Assembly: GCA_902762795.1 (NCBI GenBank)
Contig: CACWPM010000004.1
Coordinates: forward strand, 1-64,000
DNA: 64,000 bases
DNA from: Fibrobacter succinogenes
Lineage (GTDB): Bacteria; Fibrobacterota; Fibrobacteria; Fibrobacterales; Fibrobacteraceae
Reading direction: 5' to 3'
Shown here: positions 43,190 to 52,669 of the stretch, piece by piece
How positions within the stretch are numbered: the stretch's first letter is position 1
Layout of the letters: each line of letters begins with the position of its first letter
Notes under the pieces: generated by a model
Database searches by the model: none
The model's input: only the letters and a program-made list of their open reading frames with translations
Told to the model about the DNA's origin: nothing
Translations under genes and position numbers: made by a program

Positions 43190-43243
43190 AAACAAAAAGA
43201 CTCGCCGTGGTCCGCTCCCGAAGAACGGGGTCGCGTGGCGAGT
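43190..43243 (-). terminator. Terminator of the polysaccharide operon
   Basis: On the minus strand ACTCGCC pairs with GGCGAGT (43200-43206 with 43237-43243) around a branched loop containing CCCCGTTCTTCGGGAG, followed by CTTTTTGTTTTT. It lies about 180 bases after the wzx-type stop codon. The rest of 43244-43422 is AT-rich with no gene. Confidence 0.65.
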
Positions 43244-43422
43244 ACTATTAGTTATAAATATAGCTAAAAAAGCCCATGTAGTCAATAGGGAAATGCGTGT
43301 TTTGGCAATATATTTGAAATTCACCATTGGCTATAGTTCCGCTTTTCCTATCAAATATACATTCTCGTTTTGTCACGGCTGCTTACAATTGCACCTTATT
43401 TTAGATTATCAACAAACAGGTT

Positions 43423-44868
43423 TTATTCATTTTTTATTTCAGAACGATTAAGCAATTTATTTACAAATAACAGAATTATATCATTTTTTAATAAAAATAG
43501 AAATACAAGATATGACAGAAAACCTGAAACTAGAGACATAAACAATCCTAGAATAACCCCAATACTAATTATTCGTGACACATAAACAACAGCCCCCATT
43601 AAGACTGAACTGATTAGCATGCTGAAAACATAACTCTTTTTTAGTACAATTCGGAAAAATTTGTGAGAATACGAAATTAATATAATCGTTATCAATAATT
43701 CCGCAATAACAGAAGCAATTGCAGCGCCATTATGCTTATAGACAGGAATTAAAAACATGTTTATACAAAAATTCACAATAGCACCAAAAACAGTAGCAAT
43801 CAGTATTTTCGATTCATTATTTGTTGCCATTAAAATTAAATGTCCTAGGAAATAGGCAATAGAAAAAATAATAATTAAAGGTGAAAGAATTTCTAAAGTA
43901 GTTGTAGCCTCCATAAATGACTCTCCAAATAATACAGGAACGATACTATCCGCAAGAAATTCAATTCCTATTACACAAGGAATGGAAACAACCAAAATAA
44001 TCCTTAGTCCTAACATTAGCAATTGATTAACATCTTCAGACTTCTTTTCTTTCAAATACATACTAATTCTAGGATAAAACGGAGCTACTAAAGCAATTGC
44101 TAAGGTATGAACTAATCGTACTATTTTAACGGAATTTGAATAATACCCAACATAGACATCTCCATGAAAATGCTGAATCATCAAAGTATCTAACATTGTA
44201 TAAATTTCAGTAGCCAATGTAGATGCTAATAGTACAAAAACAGGTTTTAAGTGTTTTTTTAAGTTAACATCTTTTACGGTAAACTTAACCTTGTTCCTTA
44301 GATTCCAAACATTGAGGATATAGTTACCAGCTGTTGCCATACAGAGAATAAAGCCATATTTAACATAATCAGATGTATTCTGAACAAAAATAAGCATCGC
44401 TATGAAAGACAAGATCTTCATAATTATACTTCTTGTAGCGATGTATTTATATTCTTCTATTCCTTGATAAAACCAATCAATATTGAATACATTCAAAACT
44501 AATTGTATTCCCATTACATTTAGCAGGAACCTTTTTTCAGAAAAATACCCCCAAAAATTAATTAATGAATAATAAGCAATAACACAAACAATTGAAGAAC
44601 AAAGGTTAATAAAAAATAATTCCGAAAAAGCTTTTGATCTGTCTTTAGCAGAAAAATTCCGAGCAATTATTTTAATTCCATATTGAGGAAGACCAAGAGC
44701 AGCAATTACAGCAATATAGGATACTATTGTGGAAGCATAATTAACTTTACCAACCCCTTCTGCTAAAAGCGCCCTTGATATATACGTCGTAGTTATGAGT
44801 GGAAAAAGAGCCGTGAAGCCTTTATATATAACATTATATATGGAATTCTTTGCTAAAGATTTTCCCAT
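43423..44868 (-). CDS. Wzx-type O-antigen flippase (polysaccharide biosynthesis protein)
   Basis: The membrane protein has about 481 residues and 12-14 predicted helices, of the MOP exporter superfamily. It starts SLAKNSIYNVIYKGFTALFPLITTTYISRALG-like, with the typical GVGKVNYASTIVSYIAVIAALGLPQYG segment. It would flip lipid-linked repeat units to the periplasm. ATG 44868 lies five bases after the preceding GT stop codon. It is very AT-rich compared with genes outside the locus and is the last gene before the terminator. Confidence 0.9.
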   Translation of the reverse strand: MGKSLAKNSIYNVIYKGFTALFPLITTTYISRALLAEGVGKVNYASTIVSYIAVIAALGLPQYGIKIIARNFSAKDRSKAFSELFFINLCSSIVCVIAYYSLINFWGYFSEKRFLLNVMGIQLVLNVFNIDWFYQGIEEYKYIATRSIIMKILSFIAMLIFVQNTSDYVKYGFILCMATAGNYILNVWNLRNKVKFTVKDVNLKKHLKPVFVLLASTLATEIYTMLDTLMIQHFHGDVYVGYYSNSVKIVRLVHTLAIALVAPFYPRISMYLKEKKSEDVNQLLMLGLRIILVVSIPCVIGIEFLADSIVPVLFGESFMEATTTLEILSPLIIIFSIAYFLGHLILMATNNESKILIATVFGAIVNFCINMFLIPVYKHNGAAIASVIAELLITIILISYSHKFFRIVLKKSYVFSMLISSVLMGAVVYVSRIISIGVILGLFMSLVSGFLSYLVFLFLLKNDIILLFVNKLLNRSEIKNE

Positions 44869-44873
44869 AACAA

Positions 44874-45605
44874 TTATCTTTCTCGCTTCAGCATTCTTTT
44901 TAGACTTCTTGCACAATACCGTCCATAGTATTTAAAACTATTGGTATAAGTCCAACCACAAGGATAATATATTTTCTTATATTCTTTTTTGTATATTTTT
45001 CTGAGAATGTTTTTGTATTTGTCAAAATTTCGATCCATCGTTCCATGTGAACGATGCCAAGCGTTAGCACGAACGACAACAACAGGTATATGCCTTTGAG
45101 CAGCTCTTAAAGTAAGATCAACTCCATATAAATGCCAACCATCAAAATTTTTTTGATCAAACCCTCCAACTGCTTTATATATATCTCTATTCATAGCTAT
45201 AAAGCATTCATCACAAGTAAGAACATCAAACCAATCCTTGCCTTTAAAATCATAATCATAAATTCTGTCTTTATTTTGACCATCCGAAATTGTAGAAACA
45301 ATCTTTCCACCATCAGAGAAGCGACCGGCAAAACCAACAATGCATCCACATTCAGCGGCATTAACAACTCTATCTATTGTAATTTGATCATACAATATTA
45401 TATCTTGATGAAGAAAAACAACTATTTCAGAAGTACTTTTATCAAATCCATAATTCAATGCCGCGGCGGCCGAAGGAAACCGATTACTACTATTGTCTAT
45501 CAGCACCCACTCAATTTCATAATCGACTAAACAATCTGCACTTTTCTGCAAATCATCAAGCATATCTTCTTTTGTATAGCAACATATAAAAGATATCTTT
45601 TTCAT
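44874..45605 (-). CDS. Family 2-like glycosyltransferase
   Basis: The 243-residue protein begins KKISFICCYTKEDML and has a nucleotide-binding fold with IEWVLIDNSSN and the DxD-like FLHQDIIL. The acceptor-side LTCDECFIAMNRDIYKAVGGFD is typical of GT2-like enzymes, and WHLYGVDLTLRAAQ follows. It probably adds one sugar of the surface polysaccharide repeat; donor and linkage are unknown. It lies between wzy-like and wzx genes with short spacers. Confidence 0.83.
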   Translation of the reverse strand: MKKISFICCYTKEDMLDDLQKSADCLVDYEIEWVLIDNSSNRFPSAAAALNYGFDKSTSEIVVFLHQDIILYDQITIDRVVNAAECGCIVGFAGRFSDGGKIVSTISDGQNKDRIYDYDFKGKDWFDVLTCDECFIAMNRDIYKAVGGFDQKNFDGWHLYGVDLTLRAAQRHIPVVVVRANAWHRSHGTMDRNFDKYKNILRKIYKKEYKKIYYPCGWTYTNSFKYYGRYCARSLKRMLKRER

Positions 45606-45612
45606 AATTTAA

Positions 45613-46746
45613 TCACCTTGTCATATGAAACAATGGAAGGAATACCGTATTTATATTGCCATATATAGCTTCAATAAACAAATAATAAAAAGACAAAATA
45701 AACCCAATACCTATAACCCATATATTAGAAAAAGTAATTCGAACAGCACCAAACTTATATGTAAACAAAAGTACTGCTAAATATGTATAATCTATCAACA
45801 AAAGATCCCTTTGAAGTCGATACAATTCCATAGATATGGTCAGCAGTGGAAGGAAAACAAGAGTCGCAATATTCAATTTGAAAACAAACTGTCCCAAAGC
45901 ATCGCTAAAACAAAGATTAAATTTGTTGACAGTTTTTACATTTTGCAAGTTGTTTACAGGAATTAATAAGATATAAGAAATGAGTAAAATTATGTAAAAA
46001 ATGGCTGAAGTCCTTATTCTATATAAATACATTGTTTCTGTAACAAGAATAGACTCACCTCTAAGCCGTAAAAAAGCGCTCTGAAATTTTGATAATGCGG
46101 AAAAGATATCCATAAAAGCATTGATTTTAGTTAAACCAAACGCAGTAAAACCTAGTGCATTAACAATACATGCCGTAATAACTAATTTTTTCTTATTTAA
46201 ATATATAACAAGCACATAAAGAGCTGTCAAAACATACGAAAAATGGAACTCGCTAGCAATAAATACTCCAAGCAAGTATTTAATCGTATTCACTCTCTCA
46301 TTGTATCCTCTGCCGGCTTCAAACAAATAGTATGAAAAATAAAACCATACCGACATGCTAATCATGGATTTTACCTGAGTAGCATCTATTACATATGGAG
46401 CAATGAGAAATAGTCCTAGAACAACATTTACATTCTCTGTATAATGTTTTGCACCCTTATATATCAAAATAAAAGAAATCGATGAAAAGAGAAATCGCGA
46501 TAGTTTAAAATCATTAAAAAGACCTGCTATATAAAAAACTAAATTCGATAATGCATTTCCAGAAAAAACAGGATTTTTTCCAGACTTTAAATCACAATAT
46601 GATATAAAATAATTTAAACTATCAGCATTATCATTACTATATGTAAATAATAGAACACCAAATAGAACTATCAAGGACGTATAAATTCTTGATGTCTTGA
46701 ATATAACACTTCCGCAAATAATAACACACCACAAAATCAATAACAT
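45613..46746 (-). CDS. EpsG/Wzy-like polysaccharide polymerase
   Basis: The 377-residue protein has about 10 hydrophobic helices and few charged residues. DNADSLNYFISYCDLKSG followed by NLVFYIAGLFNDF near the start is the pattern of the EpsG family. It would join repeat units in the periplasm. Its position between glycosyltransferases and a flippase supports Wzy. An 83-base gap before it may contain a promoter but none is clear. Confidence 0.82.
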   Translation of the reverse strand: MLLILWCVIICGSVIFKTSRIYTSLIVLFGVLLFTYSNDNADSLNYFISYCDLKSGKNPVFSGNALSNLVFYIAGLFNDFKLSRFLFSSISFILIYKGAKHYTENVNVVLGLFLIAPYVIDATQVKSMISMSVWFYFSYYLFEAGRGYNERVNTIKYLLGVFIASEFHFSYVLTALYVLVIYLNKKKLVITACIVNALGFTAFGLTKINAFMDIFSALSKFQSAFLRLRGESILVTETMYLYRIRTSAIFYIILLISYILLIPVNNLQNVKTVNKFNLCFSDALGQFVFKLNIATLVFLPLLTISMELYRLQRDLLLIDYTYLAVLLFTYKFGAVRITFSNIWVIGIGFILSFYYLFIEAIYGNINTVFLPLFHMTR

Positions 46747-46829
46747 ATGATTACGTCCTTTATTTCCCTTAATTTTATAGTCATGTTGTCATTTATTACA
46801 GCCTAAAAGTATTTTCATTTTTGATTAAA

Positions 46830-47750
46830 TTACTTTGATTTCACCATAGCTATTAAATCAACAAAAATTTCCCTTATGCTCCAATACTGTTTTACATTCA
46901 AAATAATGAAGCCAAGCATTTTTAACAAGTTTCCTTCATTAAATATTTTCATTCTTGCTGAATAAAAATTTCTTCTACGTTGTATTGATTTTTCAATTTG
47001 CGTATTATTTATTTTCTGGCAGTATTTCAATAAAACGTCGCAAACATCAACTCGTTCTTTAGCTTCAAGAGCTTTTCTCCCCTTACCAAATTTCATTTTA
47101 TAGGTTGAAGCATTACATGTGTGTCGCCTAAAATCTATTAACTGCCGATTGATAATATAAAGAGAGTCCGTAATCAGCCCCAAATTATAAACAACATGAT
47201 CATGAGCACAATTCTCATTATCAAACGTTCCCATGAGTTCTGCAATTTCTTTAGTAAAAGCATATGTACAACCAGGTCTTGAAATTGTACCAATTCTTTT
47301 ATTACCGTGTAACCATTTCAACAAGCCATCATTCCGGTCACTTTCCTTTTGAGCTCTAATTTGCTTACAACCTTCAGATAAAAGAACATAGTTTGAAATT
47401 AACACTTTAACATTACTATGCTGTTCAAAAACATTACACATTACATCAATTTTGTCTTTATGCCATATATCATCTTGATCACAGAAAAAAATTATATTCC
47501 CCGTACATAAACTTAATGCTTTTCGAAAATTTTTTTTCCATCCAATATTACTCTCATTCCTGAAAATATTCCAATTCACAAGAAAATTTTTTTCAACAAA
47601 CTCTTTTACAATAGAAACCGTATCATCAGTTGACACATCATCAACTATAATAACCTCATCAGGCGTTCTAGTCTGATTCTTAATTGAATTCAACAGTTCT
47701 ATAATATATTTGCTTCCGTTATAAGTTGTTACAGCAATAGAACATCTCAT
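46830..47750 (-). CDS. Family 2 glycosyltransferase
   Basis: The 306-residue GT2 starts SIAVTTYNGSKYIIELLNSI and has VDDVSTDDTVSIV, FFCDQDDIWHKDKI (DxD), RPGCTYAFTKEI and NCAHDHVVY. It probably transfers a sugar onto the lipid-linked repeat. It lies three bases after the next GT2 gene. Donor unknown. Confidence 0.9.
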   Translation of the reverse strand: MRCSIAVTTYNGSKYIIELLNSIKNQTRTPDEVIIVDDVSTDDTVSIVKEFVEKNFLVNWNIFRNESNIGWKKNFRKALSLCTGNIIFFCDQDDIWHKDKIDVMCNVFEQHSNVKVLISNYVLLSEGCKQIRAQKESDRNDGLLKWLHGNKRIGTISRPGCTYAFTKEIAELMGTFDNENCAHDHVVYNLGLITDSLYIINRQLIDFRRHTCNASTYKMKFGKGRKALEAKERVDVCDVLLKYCQKINNTQIEKSIQRRRNFYSARMKIFNEGNLLKMLGFIILNVKQYWSIREIFVDLIAMVKSK

Positions 47751-47753
47751 TTT

Positions 47754-48737
47754 TTACCTAGCTTTACTATATAAATACATCAGTCGATACATTCTTCTTT
47801 TTAAAGCTTGTTGCGCAAGCCAATTCTTTAATGAATGCACAAAAGAAATTTTACTTTTATTTATACAATCCTTATAGAAACTATCATCAAGACAGTTATC
47901 AAGAATTGAACAAATCTCTCGATAAGTTTTTTCTTGATAAAATTGAGATACACATCTATTAAATAATCTGTGCACTGTTGATTTGTACATCTGTTGTTTA
48001 AACAAATCCTGTTTTAAATCAATATGTTTTTCTAAGTGAGTTGCAATCAATTTAGGTTCTTCAAGATTGAAAACTGTTTTTTTCTTTGTCATTGATGACG
48101 GATTATATCTGTAATTATAAAGGCAATCCTCAAGAATATACATGTCTTGTGCTTTGTAAACACAAGGAATAACAACACTAGCATCTTCGGCTATTTTGAT
48201 TTTTTCATCTATGCTTAACTGAACATCTAAGTATATACTTTGTTTGAACACTTTACTACAGACATTTCCACAAAATCCAATTAAGTGCGGATAAATTTTC
48301 TGTGCAATATCATTTTTCTTGTAATATCCAAATTCCTCTTTCATTTTTTGTTGATCACAGTTTCCGTTCTTCATTTGGATATTCATACCACTACAGATAA
48401 GATCAGGCGAATAATCCTTTACTACGCTTGCAAACTTTTCAAAATAGTCTAATTCAATCCAGTCATCTCCATCTACACAGGCTATATAACCCGAAGTAGC
48501 GATTCTAGCCCCGGCTTTTCTTGCACTGACAAGGCCACCATTCACCTTATGAATAACTTGAATTCGCGAATCTAAAGCAGCATAACGATCACAAATAGAT
48601 GGACTACTATCTGTAGAACCGTCATCAACCACTATAATTTCAAGATCATTAAACGTCTGCGCAATAACACTATCAAGACATTTACTTAAATAATTCTCTA
48701 TATTATAAACCGGTATTATCACAGAAAATGTAGCCAC
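47754..48737 (-). CDS. Family 2 glycosyltransferase
   Basis: The 327-residue GT2 starts FSVIIPVYNIENYLSKCLDSV and has IVVDDGSTDSSPSICDRYA, VIHKVNGGLVSARKAGA and ACVDGDDWIE (DxD). The C-terminal half is helical and basic and resembles EpsJ-type transferases. The donor is unknown. It follows a truncated glycosyltransferase frame by about 30 bases. Confidence 0.9.
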   Translation of the reverse strand: MATFSVIIPVYNIENYLSKCLDSVIAQTFNDLEIIVVDDGSTDSSPSICDRYAALDSRIQVIHKVNGGLVSARKAGARIATSGYIACVDGDDWIELDYFEKFASVVKDYSPDLICSGMNIQMKNGNCDQQKMKEEFGYYKKNDIAQKIYPHLIGFCGNVCSKVFKQSIYLDVQLSIDEKIKIAEDASVVIPCVYKAQDMYILEDCLYNYRYNPSSMTKKKTVFNLEEPKLIATHLEKHIDLKQDLFKQQMYKSTVHRLFNRCVSQFYQEKTYREICSILDNCLDDSFYKDCINKSKISFVHSLKNWLAQQALKRRMYRLMYLYSKAR

Positions 48738-48768
48738 GATTATTCTCCCAATAATTTTTGCAAACCAC

Positions 48769-49074
48769 TTACAATTTTATAATATGGAACTCGATAAATA
48801 ACATCACCCAAATACTTGATTTCATTGTCGAAAAAAACTTTTTATCTTGCCTTGACAACACTAGATACGTTGACGAAATATATTTAATTTTTTCAAGAGC
48901 AATTGAAAAGCCTGTATCAATTATATTAGAAGTTCGACCAGAATATTTTTTTGCACAAATCATTAACGTTCCCAAAAAAGAGAAACGCTTTAAAATATCA
49001 TAAACATTTTCAATGCAATAAAAACGTTCATTTTCTTCTTTTATTAACTGATTTGTAACAATTAGCACATTCAT
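48769..49074 (-). pseudogene. Truncated glycosyltransferase N-terminus
   Basis: The 101 residues begin MNVLIVTNQLIKEENERFYC and continue with IENVYDILKRFSFLGTLMICAKKY, as in the N-terminal Rossmann half of GT4-like enzymes of 340-370 residues. The frame stops after FIEFHIIKL, and nothing further of a donor-binding half is seen before the next gene. Its ATG overlaps the stop codon of the opine-dehydrogenase-like gene as ATGA, so it is still coupled. It may be a recent deletion remnant or a short functional protein. Confidence 0.6.
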
Positions 49075-50090
49075 TTGCAAGTTTTCTCCATACATTTTTC
49101 CATACCCCATTCATAAACAACATCTATTTTCGGGGTGTCAACGCCATGTTTTTGAGCCAAATCTACAATGAAGCGCAACCCAAAGGGAAAATCTTCCGTG
49201 AAATAGCGGCTTTCAAAATCAGGAACCCAGCCATTTTCCACTTCTTTCATAGGAGCCTTGATTGTCTCAAAAGCTTTGATGGAACTTAACTTAGTTGCAA
49301 GGGATTTTGCATCTGTCGATTCGTAGTATTCTAAAAGCGAAGGAATCGACTTCTGGTTCATTGGAAGCTTTTCAAGCAAGCGCATGAATTCGGCATCCAT
49401 ATCTATTAACCACTGAGCGGCATCTTCCGTCCATTCCTTATAAAAAAGAATGCAATGATCATAAGGTTTTCCATCCCAATTATGCCACATACTGTAAAGA
49501 CGCCCCGTATGCAAAATCGGGTTACTATTTGTCAGACAAGCTTCATAAAAGCTCTGTAGCAAATTAACTGGCGTATTAAACAAATTCTCGATAAAAGTTC
49601 TAAATTCTTCGCAATTATCGATATTTTCCACAGCAATATTCAACGATGACTTATATCCCAACAGATTTGCTGTTTTACCATATTCCACCACGCGGGCAAT
49701 AAAAGGGACTCGCTGAAAACCGAATAGCTTATTTTTTTCTCCAAAAACTTCATGTGCAAAGAAGAAGAACCCTGTACTACTGACAATAGTGCCGACCACG
49801 GTCTTTTCAGAAAGATACGGTTTGATTTGCTTCAACGTCTGCTTTATCAAGAACCCCGGCAAGCAGAGTATAACCACATCCGCATCGGGAATAACTTCTT
49901 GCGGATTAGAGGAAATTCGACCCAAGCAGCCATTAAAGACTTTTCCATTCGCATCCTTTACTGAAATTACGTGACACCATTTTGCAGGATGATTTGTCAA
50001 CAAGTCTACAGAAATATTTTCCTGAGAAGAAAGAAAACCTATGCAAACATGCCCCAGAGCCCCTCCGCCACAAATCGTTATCTTCTTCAT
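49071..50090 (-). CDS. Octopine/nopaline dehydrogenase family protein
   Basis: The 339-residue protein has an N-terminal NAD(P)-binding ICGGGALGHVCIGF motif, VVILCLPGF, and a C-terminal helical opine dehydrogenase domain with NSNPILHTGRLYSMWHN, the His/Asn-containing active-site region. The family reductively joins an amino group to a 2-oxo acid. Its ATG overlaps the stop codon of the cytidylyltransferase/CobD-like fusion (ATGA), implying a shared pathway. Its substrate is probably an intermediate made by that fusion; this is inference. Confidence 0.85.
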   Translation of the reverse strand: MKKITICGGGALGHVCIGFLSSQENISVDLLTNHPAKWCHVISVKDANGKVFNGCLGRISSNPQEVIPDADVVILCLPGFLIKQTLKQIKPYLSEKTVVGTIVSSTGFFFFAHEVFGEKNKLFGFQRVPFIARVVEYGKTANLLGYKSSLNIAVENIDNCEEFRTFIENLFNTPVNLLQSFYEACLTNSNPILHTGRLYSMWHNWDGKPYDHCILFYKEWTEDAAQWLIDMDAEFMRLLEKLPMNQKSIPSLLEYYESTDAKSLATKLSSIKAFETIKAPMKEVENGWVPDFESRYFTEDFPFGLRFIVDLAQKHGVDTPKIDVVYEWGMEKCMEKTCK

Positions 50091-51901
50091 CTGTCTAGCT
50101 CCTTAAAGGCATTGAGAAGTTTCACGTTGTCTTCGTGGCTACGAACAGCTATCCGCATATACTGTTTGCCGTCGAAGCCCTTCTTATCGCTGCAATCGCG
50201 AGTTAAGATGTTGTACTTTTTGAGCATTGTGAGTACAAGTTCATTTGCATTTTTAGGCGGAAGAATTTCGCACAAGAAATAGTTTGCTTCCGAAGGCATC
50301 ACCCTCAGGAACTTAATCTTGCACAGTTCGTTTCCAAAGGCATCCCGTTCTTCGATGAACCGTTCACAGGCAACCTTGTAGTCCTTTTCATACTTAGTAT
50401 AGATCTGCATGAAGAATTCGGCGAAACTGTTGAGATTCCATATACTCACGCTCTTCTTCATTTTGGCAATAAGGTTCTTGTCTGCAGAACAGAGAATGCC
50501 CAAACGGATTCCGGGAACTCCGTAGCTCTTGGAAATGCTCTTCATCACCACAAGGTGTGGATAATCCTCTAAGATTCTGTCATCCAGAAGGGTATTTTCT
50601 TCATAGCCATGGCTGAAGTCAACAAAACTTTCGTCCACAATCAAACGACAGCCATTTTCTTCGCACCACTTCGCCAGAACGAGAATATCCTTTTTCGGGA
50701 TAAAGTTTCCAGACGGGTTGTCAGGATTGATCAGCAGCAGGTTATCAGCATGGTTATCGCCAAAAAAATTCATCAAGTCTTGCACAGAATAGCGATAATC
50801 GGCATTGTCCGGAACGAATGTGACAAGAGTTTCAGGATTGCGACGGTTCGGGTATTCCTCAAAAGTGGGGCGGGTCACGCCAAGCGTACCGGGGAGTTCC
50901 TCCATCAGGGCCTTAATCAGTTCGGCAGCACCGTTGCCGGGAATCACGTACTCTTCCTTCACCCCCCAGCATTTAGAAGCGAGAAGAGTATTGACCTTCA
51001 TGCCAGAGGGATATTCGCCAACGAGAGTCTTGAAGTTGGCGTTCATTTCATCAATGATGCGGGAATAACGAAAATACGGATTTACCAGATAACAATAATC
51101 TAGCATCTTCGGGAAACGCCAAAATCCGCCATAACGACCATAATACTTGCGAAGAACATCCTTCTCTTCCGCAAACAGAGCCTCGGCAATATCAAGGTCT
51201 TGCTTATCGTCAATCTCGTACCACTTCTCGTTGGTGATGGGCAAAGCCTTGAGGTCGCTCTTGCTCAAGAAGGATATAATGCGCAGTACGTTTTCGTAGT
51301 ATTCGTTGTTGCCGACGGCCTTGCAGTATGCATCCAGGAATGGCACATACTTGGTACGCGAGAATTCCTTGCTGAACTTATAGATGTTGACTGTCTTGTA
51401 ATAGTTGTTTACTTCTTCATAGCTAAATGCGGCCTTCGTCACAAAATTGACAATATTATTGTCCCTGTCAATCTTGACCATGGTTCCGTCCATCCAAGTT
51501 TCATACTTCGCGACCAGAGCCAAATTGGGGAACGGATTTTTCAGGAGAAGGTCAAACATTCCGTCATCAAAAATCAGGTCACTTTCGATTAAGAGCGTGT
51601 CGTCTTCCTGCAGCTGTTTTTTCGCAAGCGCAAGCGAATAAATATTATTCGTCTTGTCATAAATTGGATTGTTTACAAACTCTATCTGCAGTCCGCTACG
51701 TTCTGCACCAAGATAATCCATTAATTTTTGACCTTCATAACCAACAACGACTACAACACGGTTCAAGTTCAGCTTACTCAGTTGATTAAGCGTTCGGTCA
51801 ATCAAAGGAGTCCCATTCACCGGTACCATGCATTTCGTGTTATTCTTGGTGTATTCACCAAGTCGTTTTCCCATGCCTGCTGCCAAAATTATTGCTTGCA
51901 T
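50087..51901 (-). CDS. Fusion of LicC-like nucleotidyltransferase and CobD-like PLP enzyme
   Basis: The 604-residue protein has two parts. Residues 1-235 form an NTP-transferase domain (LAAGMGKRLGEYTKNNTKCM, LLIESDLIFDDG, WYEIDDKQDLDIA) like LicC, which makes CDP-choline. Residues about 255-604 form a fold type I PLP domain with GNGAAELIKAL, NPDNPSGNFIP, IVDESFVDF and SISKSYGVPGIRLG, where K458 binds PLP. The C-terminal ILTRDCSDKKG and MRIAVRS fit CobD-type phosphothreonine or phosphoserine decarboxylases better than HisC. It may decarboxylate a phospho-amino acid and CDP-activate the product (inferred). AAGGATC precedes the ATG. Confidence 0.85.
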   Translation of the reverse strand: MQAIILAAGMGKRLGEYTKNNTKCMVPVNGTPLIDRTLNQLSKLNLNRVVVVVGYEGQKLMDYLGAERSGLQIEFVNNPIYDKTNNIYSLALAKKQLQEDDTLLIESDLIFDDGMFDLLLKNPFPNLALVAKYETWMDGTMVKIDRDNNIVNFVTKAAFSYEEVNNYYKTVNIYKFSKEFSRTKYVPFLDAYCKAVGNNEYYENVLRIISFLSKSDLKALPITNEKWYEIDDKQDLDIAEALFAEEKDVLRKYYGRYGGFWRFPKMLDYCYLVNPYFRYSRIIDEMNANFKTLVGEYPSGMKVNTLLASKCWGVKEEYVIPGNGAAELIKALMEELPGTLGVTRPTFEEYPNRRNPETLVTFVPDNADYRYSVQDLMNFFGDNHADNLLLINPDNPSGNFIPKKDILVLAKWCEENGCRLIVDESFVDFSHGYEENTLLDDRILEDYPHLVVMKSISKSYGVPGIRLGILCSADKNLIAKMKKSVSIWNLNSFAEFFMQIYTKYEKDYKVACERFIEERDAFGNELCKIKFLRVMPSEANYFLCEILPPKNANELVLTMLKKYNILTRDCSDKKGFDGKQYMRIAVRSHEDNVKLLNAFKELDR

Positions 51902-51916
51902 AAAGATCCTTAAATA

Positions 51917-52669
51917 TTAATGCAGATTGTCAAAATGAGGTGATACTCGTTTTTCAATGGGAGGCAACTGCATATAGTCGCCATACTCTTTTTTTAAATA
52001 CCAATCAAAATCTTTAATTATCGGAAACATAGCATCTTCAAATTTATGATATTGCAAATTCTCGAAAAAATCCGCAGGTTTAAACCAATACACATTATGA
52101 AGAATGGAACAAGAATAATAATCAAAATCGTTCGACAGTTTGTAATACTTAGCAAATTTATTTTCCATTATACGACAAATTTTCACAGTCAAACTACACG
52201 GTATGGCTTTTAAAAATATTTTTACTATTTTTTCAACAAAAGAACCTCTTTCCAAAGGAACATTTCGTCGAGACATTAAAACCAAGATTATTCCGTATAA
52301 CTGTTGAATTTTCCGAGCAATTTTATGACGAGGACATTTATCTAACGGAAAAACATCTACAAAAAAAGGCGTTTCTGAATTACGGTTCTGCACCCGTTTA
52401 ACTTTCGTAAAGGTATTTGTGCAATTTGGATTTGTTTGCAAATTATCCAAATAGTATTGTTCATAATTCCAGGTATTCAAAAACCGATTATAATCATCAC
52501 GAGGCATATAGATATCAAGGTCATCATCCCATGGAATAAATCCATTATGCCTAATAGCTCCTAGCAATGTCCCAAAGGCTAAAGAATATTTAATATGATT
52601 CTTTTGACAATGAGTGTCAATATCCTTCAGAATCTGTAAAACAGATAATTGAACTTCACGTAGCGTCAT
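51917..52669 (-). CDS. LicD-family phosphotransferase
   Basis: The 250-residue protein starts with a helical region followed by FGTLLGAIRHNGFIPWDDD and DIYMPRDDY (33-60), the LicD signature with clustered Asp residues for metal. LicD proteins transfer phosphocholine or similar groups from CDP carriers to glycans. Together with the LicC-like domain next door this suggests that the polysaccharide carries a phosphodiester decoration. It overlaps the GT4 stop codon by 14 bases and has AGGA upstream. Confidence 0.9.
   Translation of the reverse strand: MTLREVQLSVLQILKDIDTHCQKNHIKYSLAFGTLLGAIRHNGFIPWDDDLDIYMPRDDYNRFLNTWNYEQYYLDNLQTNPNCTNTFTKVKRVQNRNSETPFFVDVFPLDKCPRHKIARKIQQLYGIILVLMSRRNVPLERGSFVEKIVKIFLKAIPCSLTVKICRIMENKFAKYYKLSNDFDYYSCSILHNVYWFKPADFFENLQYHKFEDAMFPIIKDFDWYLKKEYGDYMQLPPIEKRVSPHFDNLH

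Noticed and set aside
50087-51901. PntC-type phosphonate cytidylyltransferase/transaminase
   Set aside because: The layout is similar, but no phosphonate genes (ppm, ppd) are nearby and the PLP domain looks CobD/HisC-like rather than a class V AEP transaminase. Kept only as an alternative.
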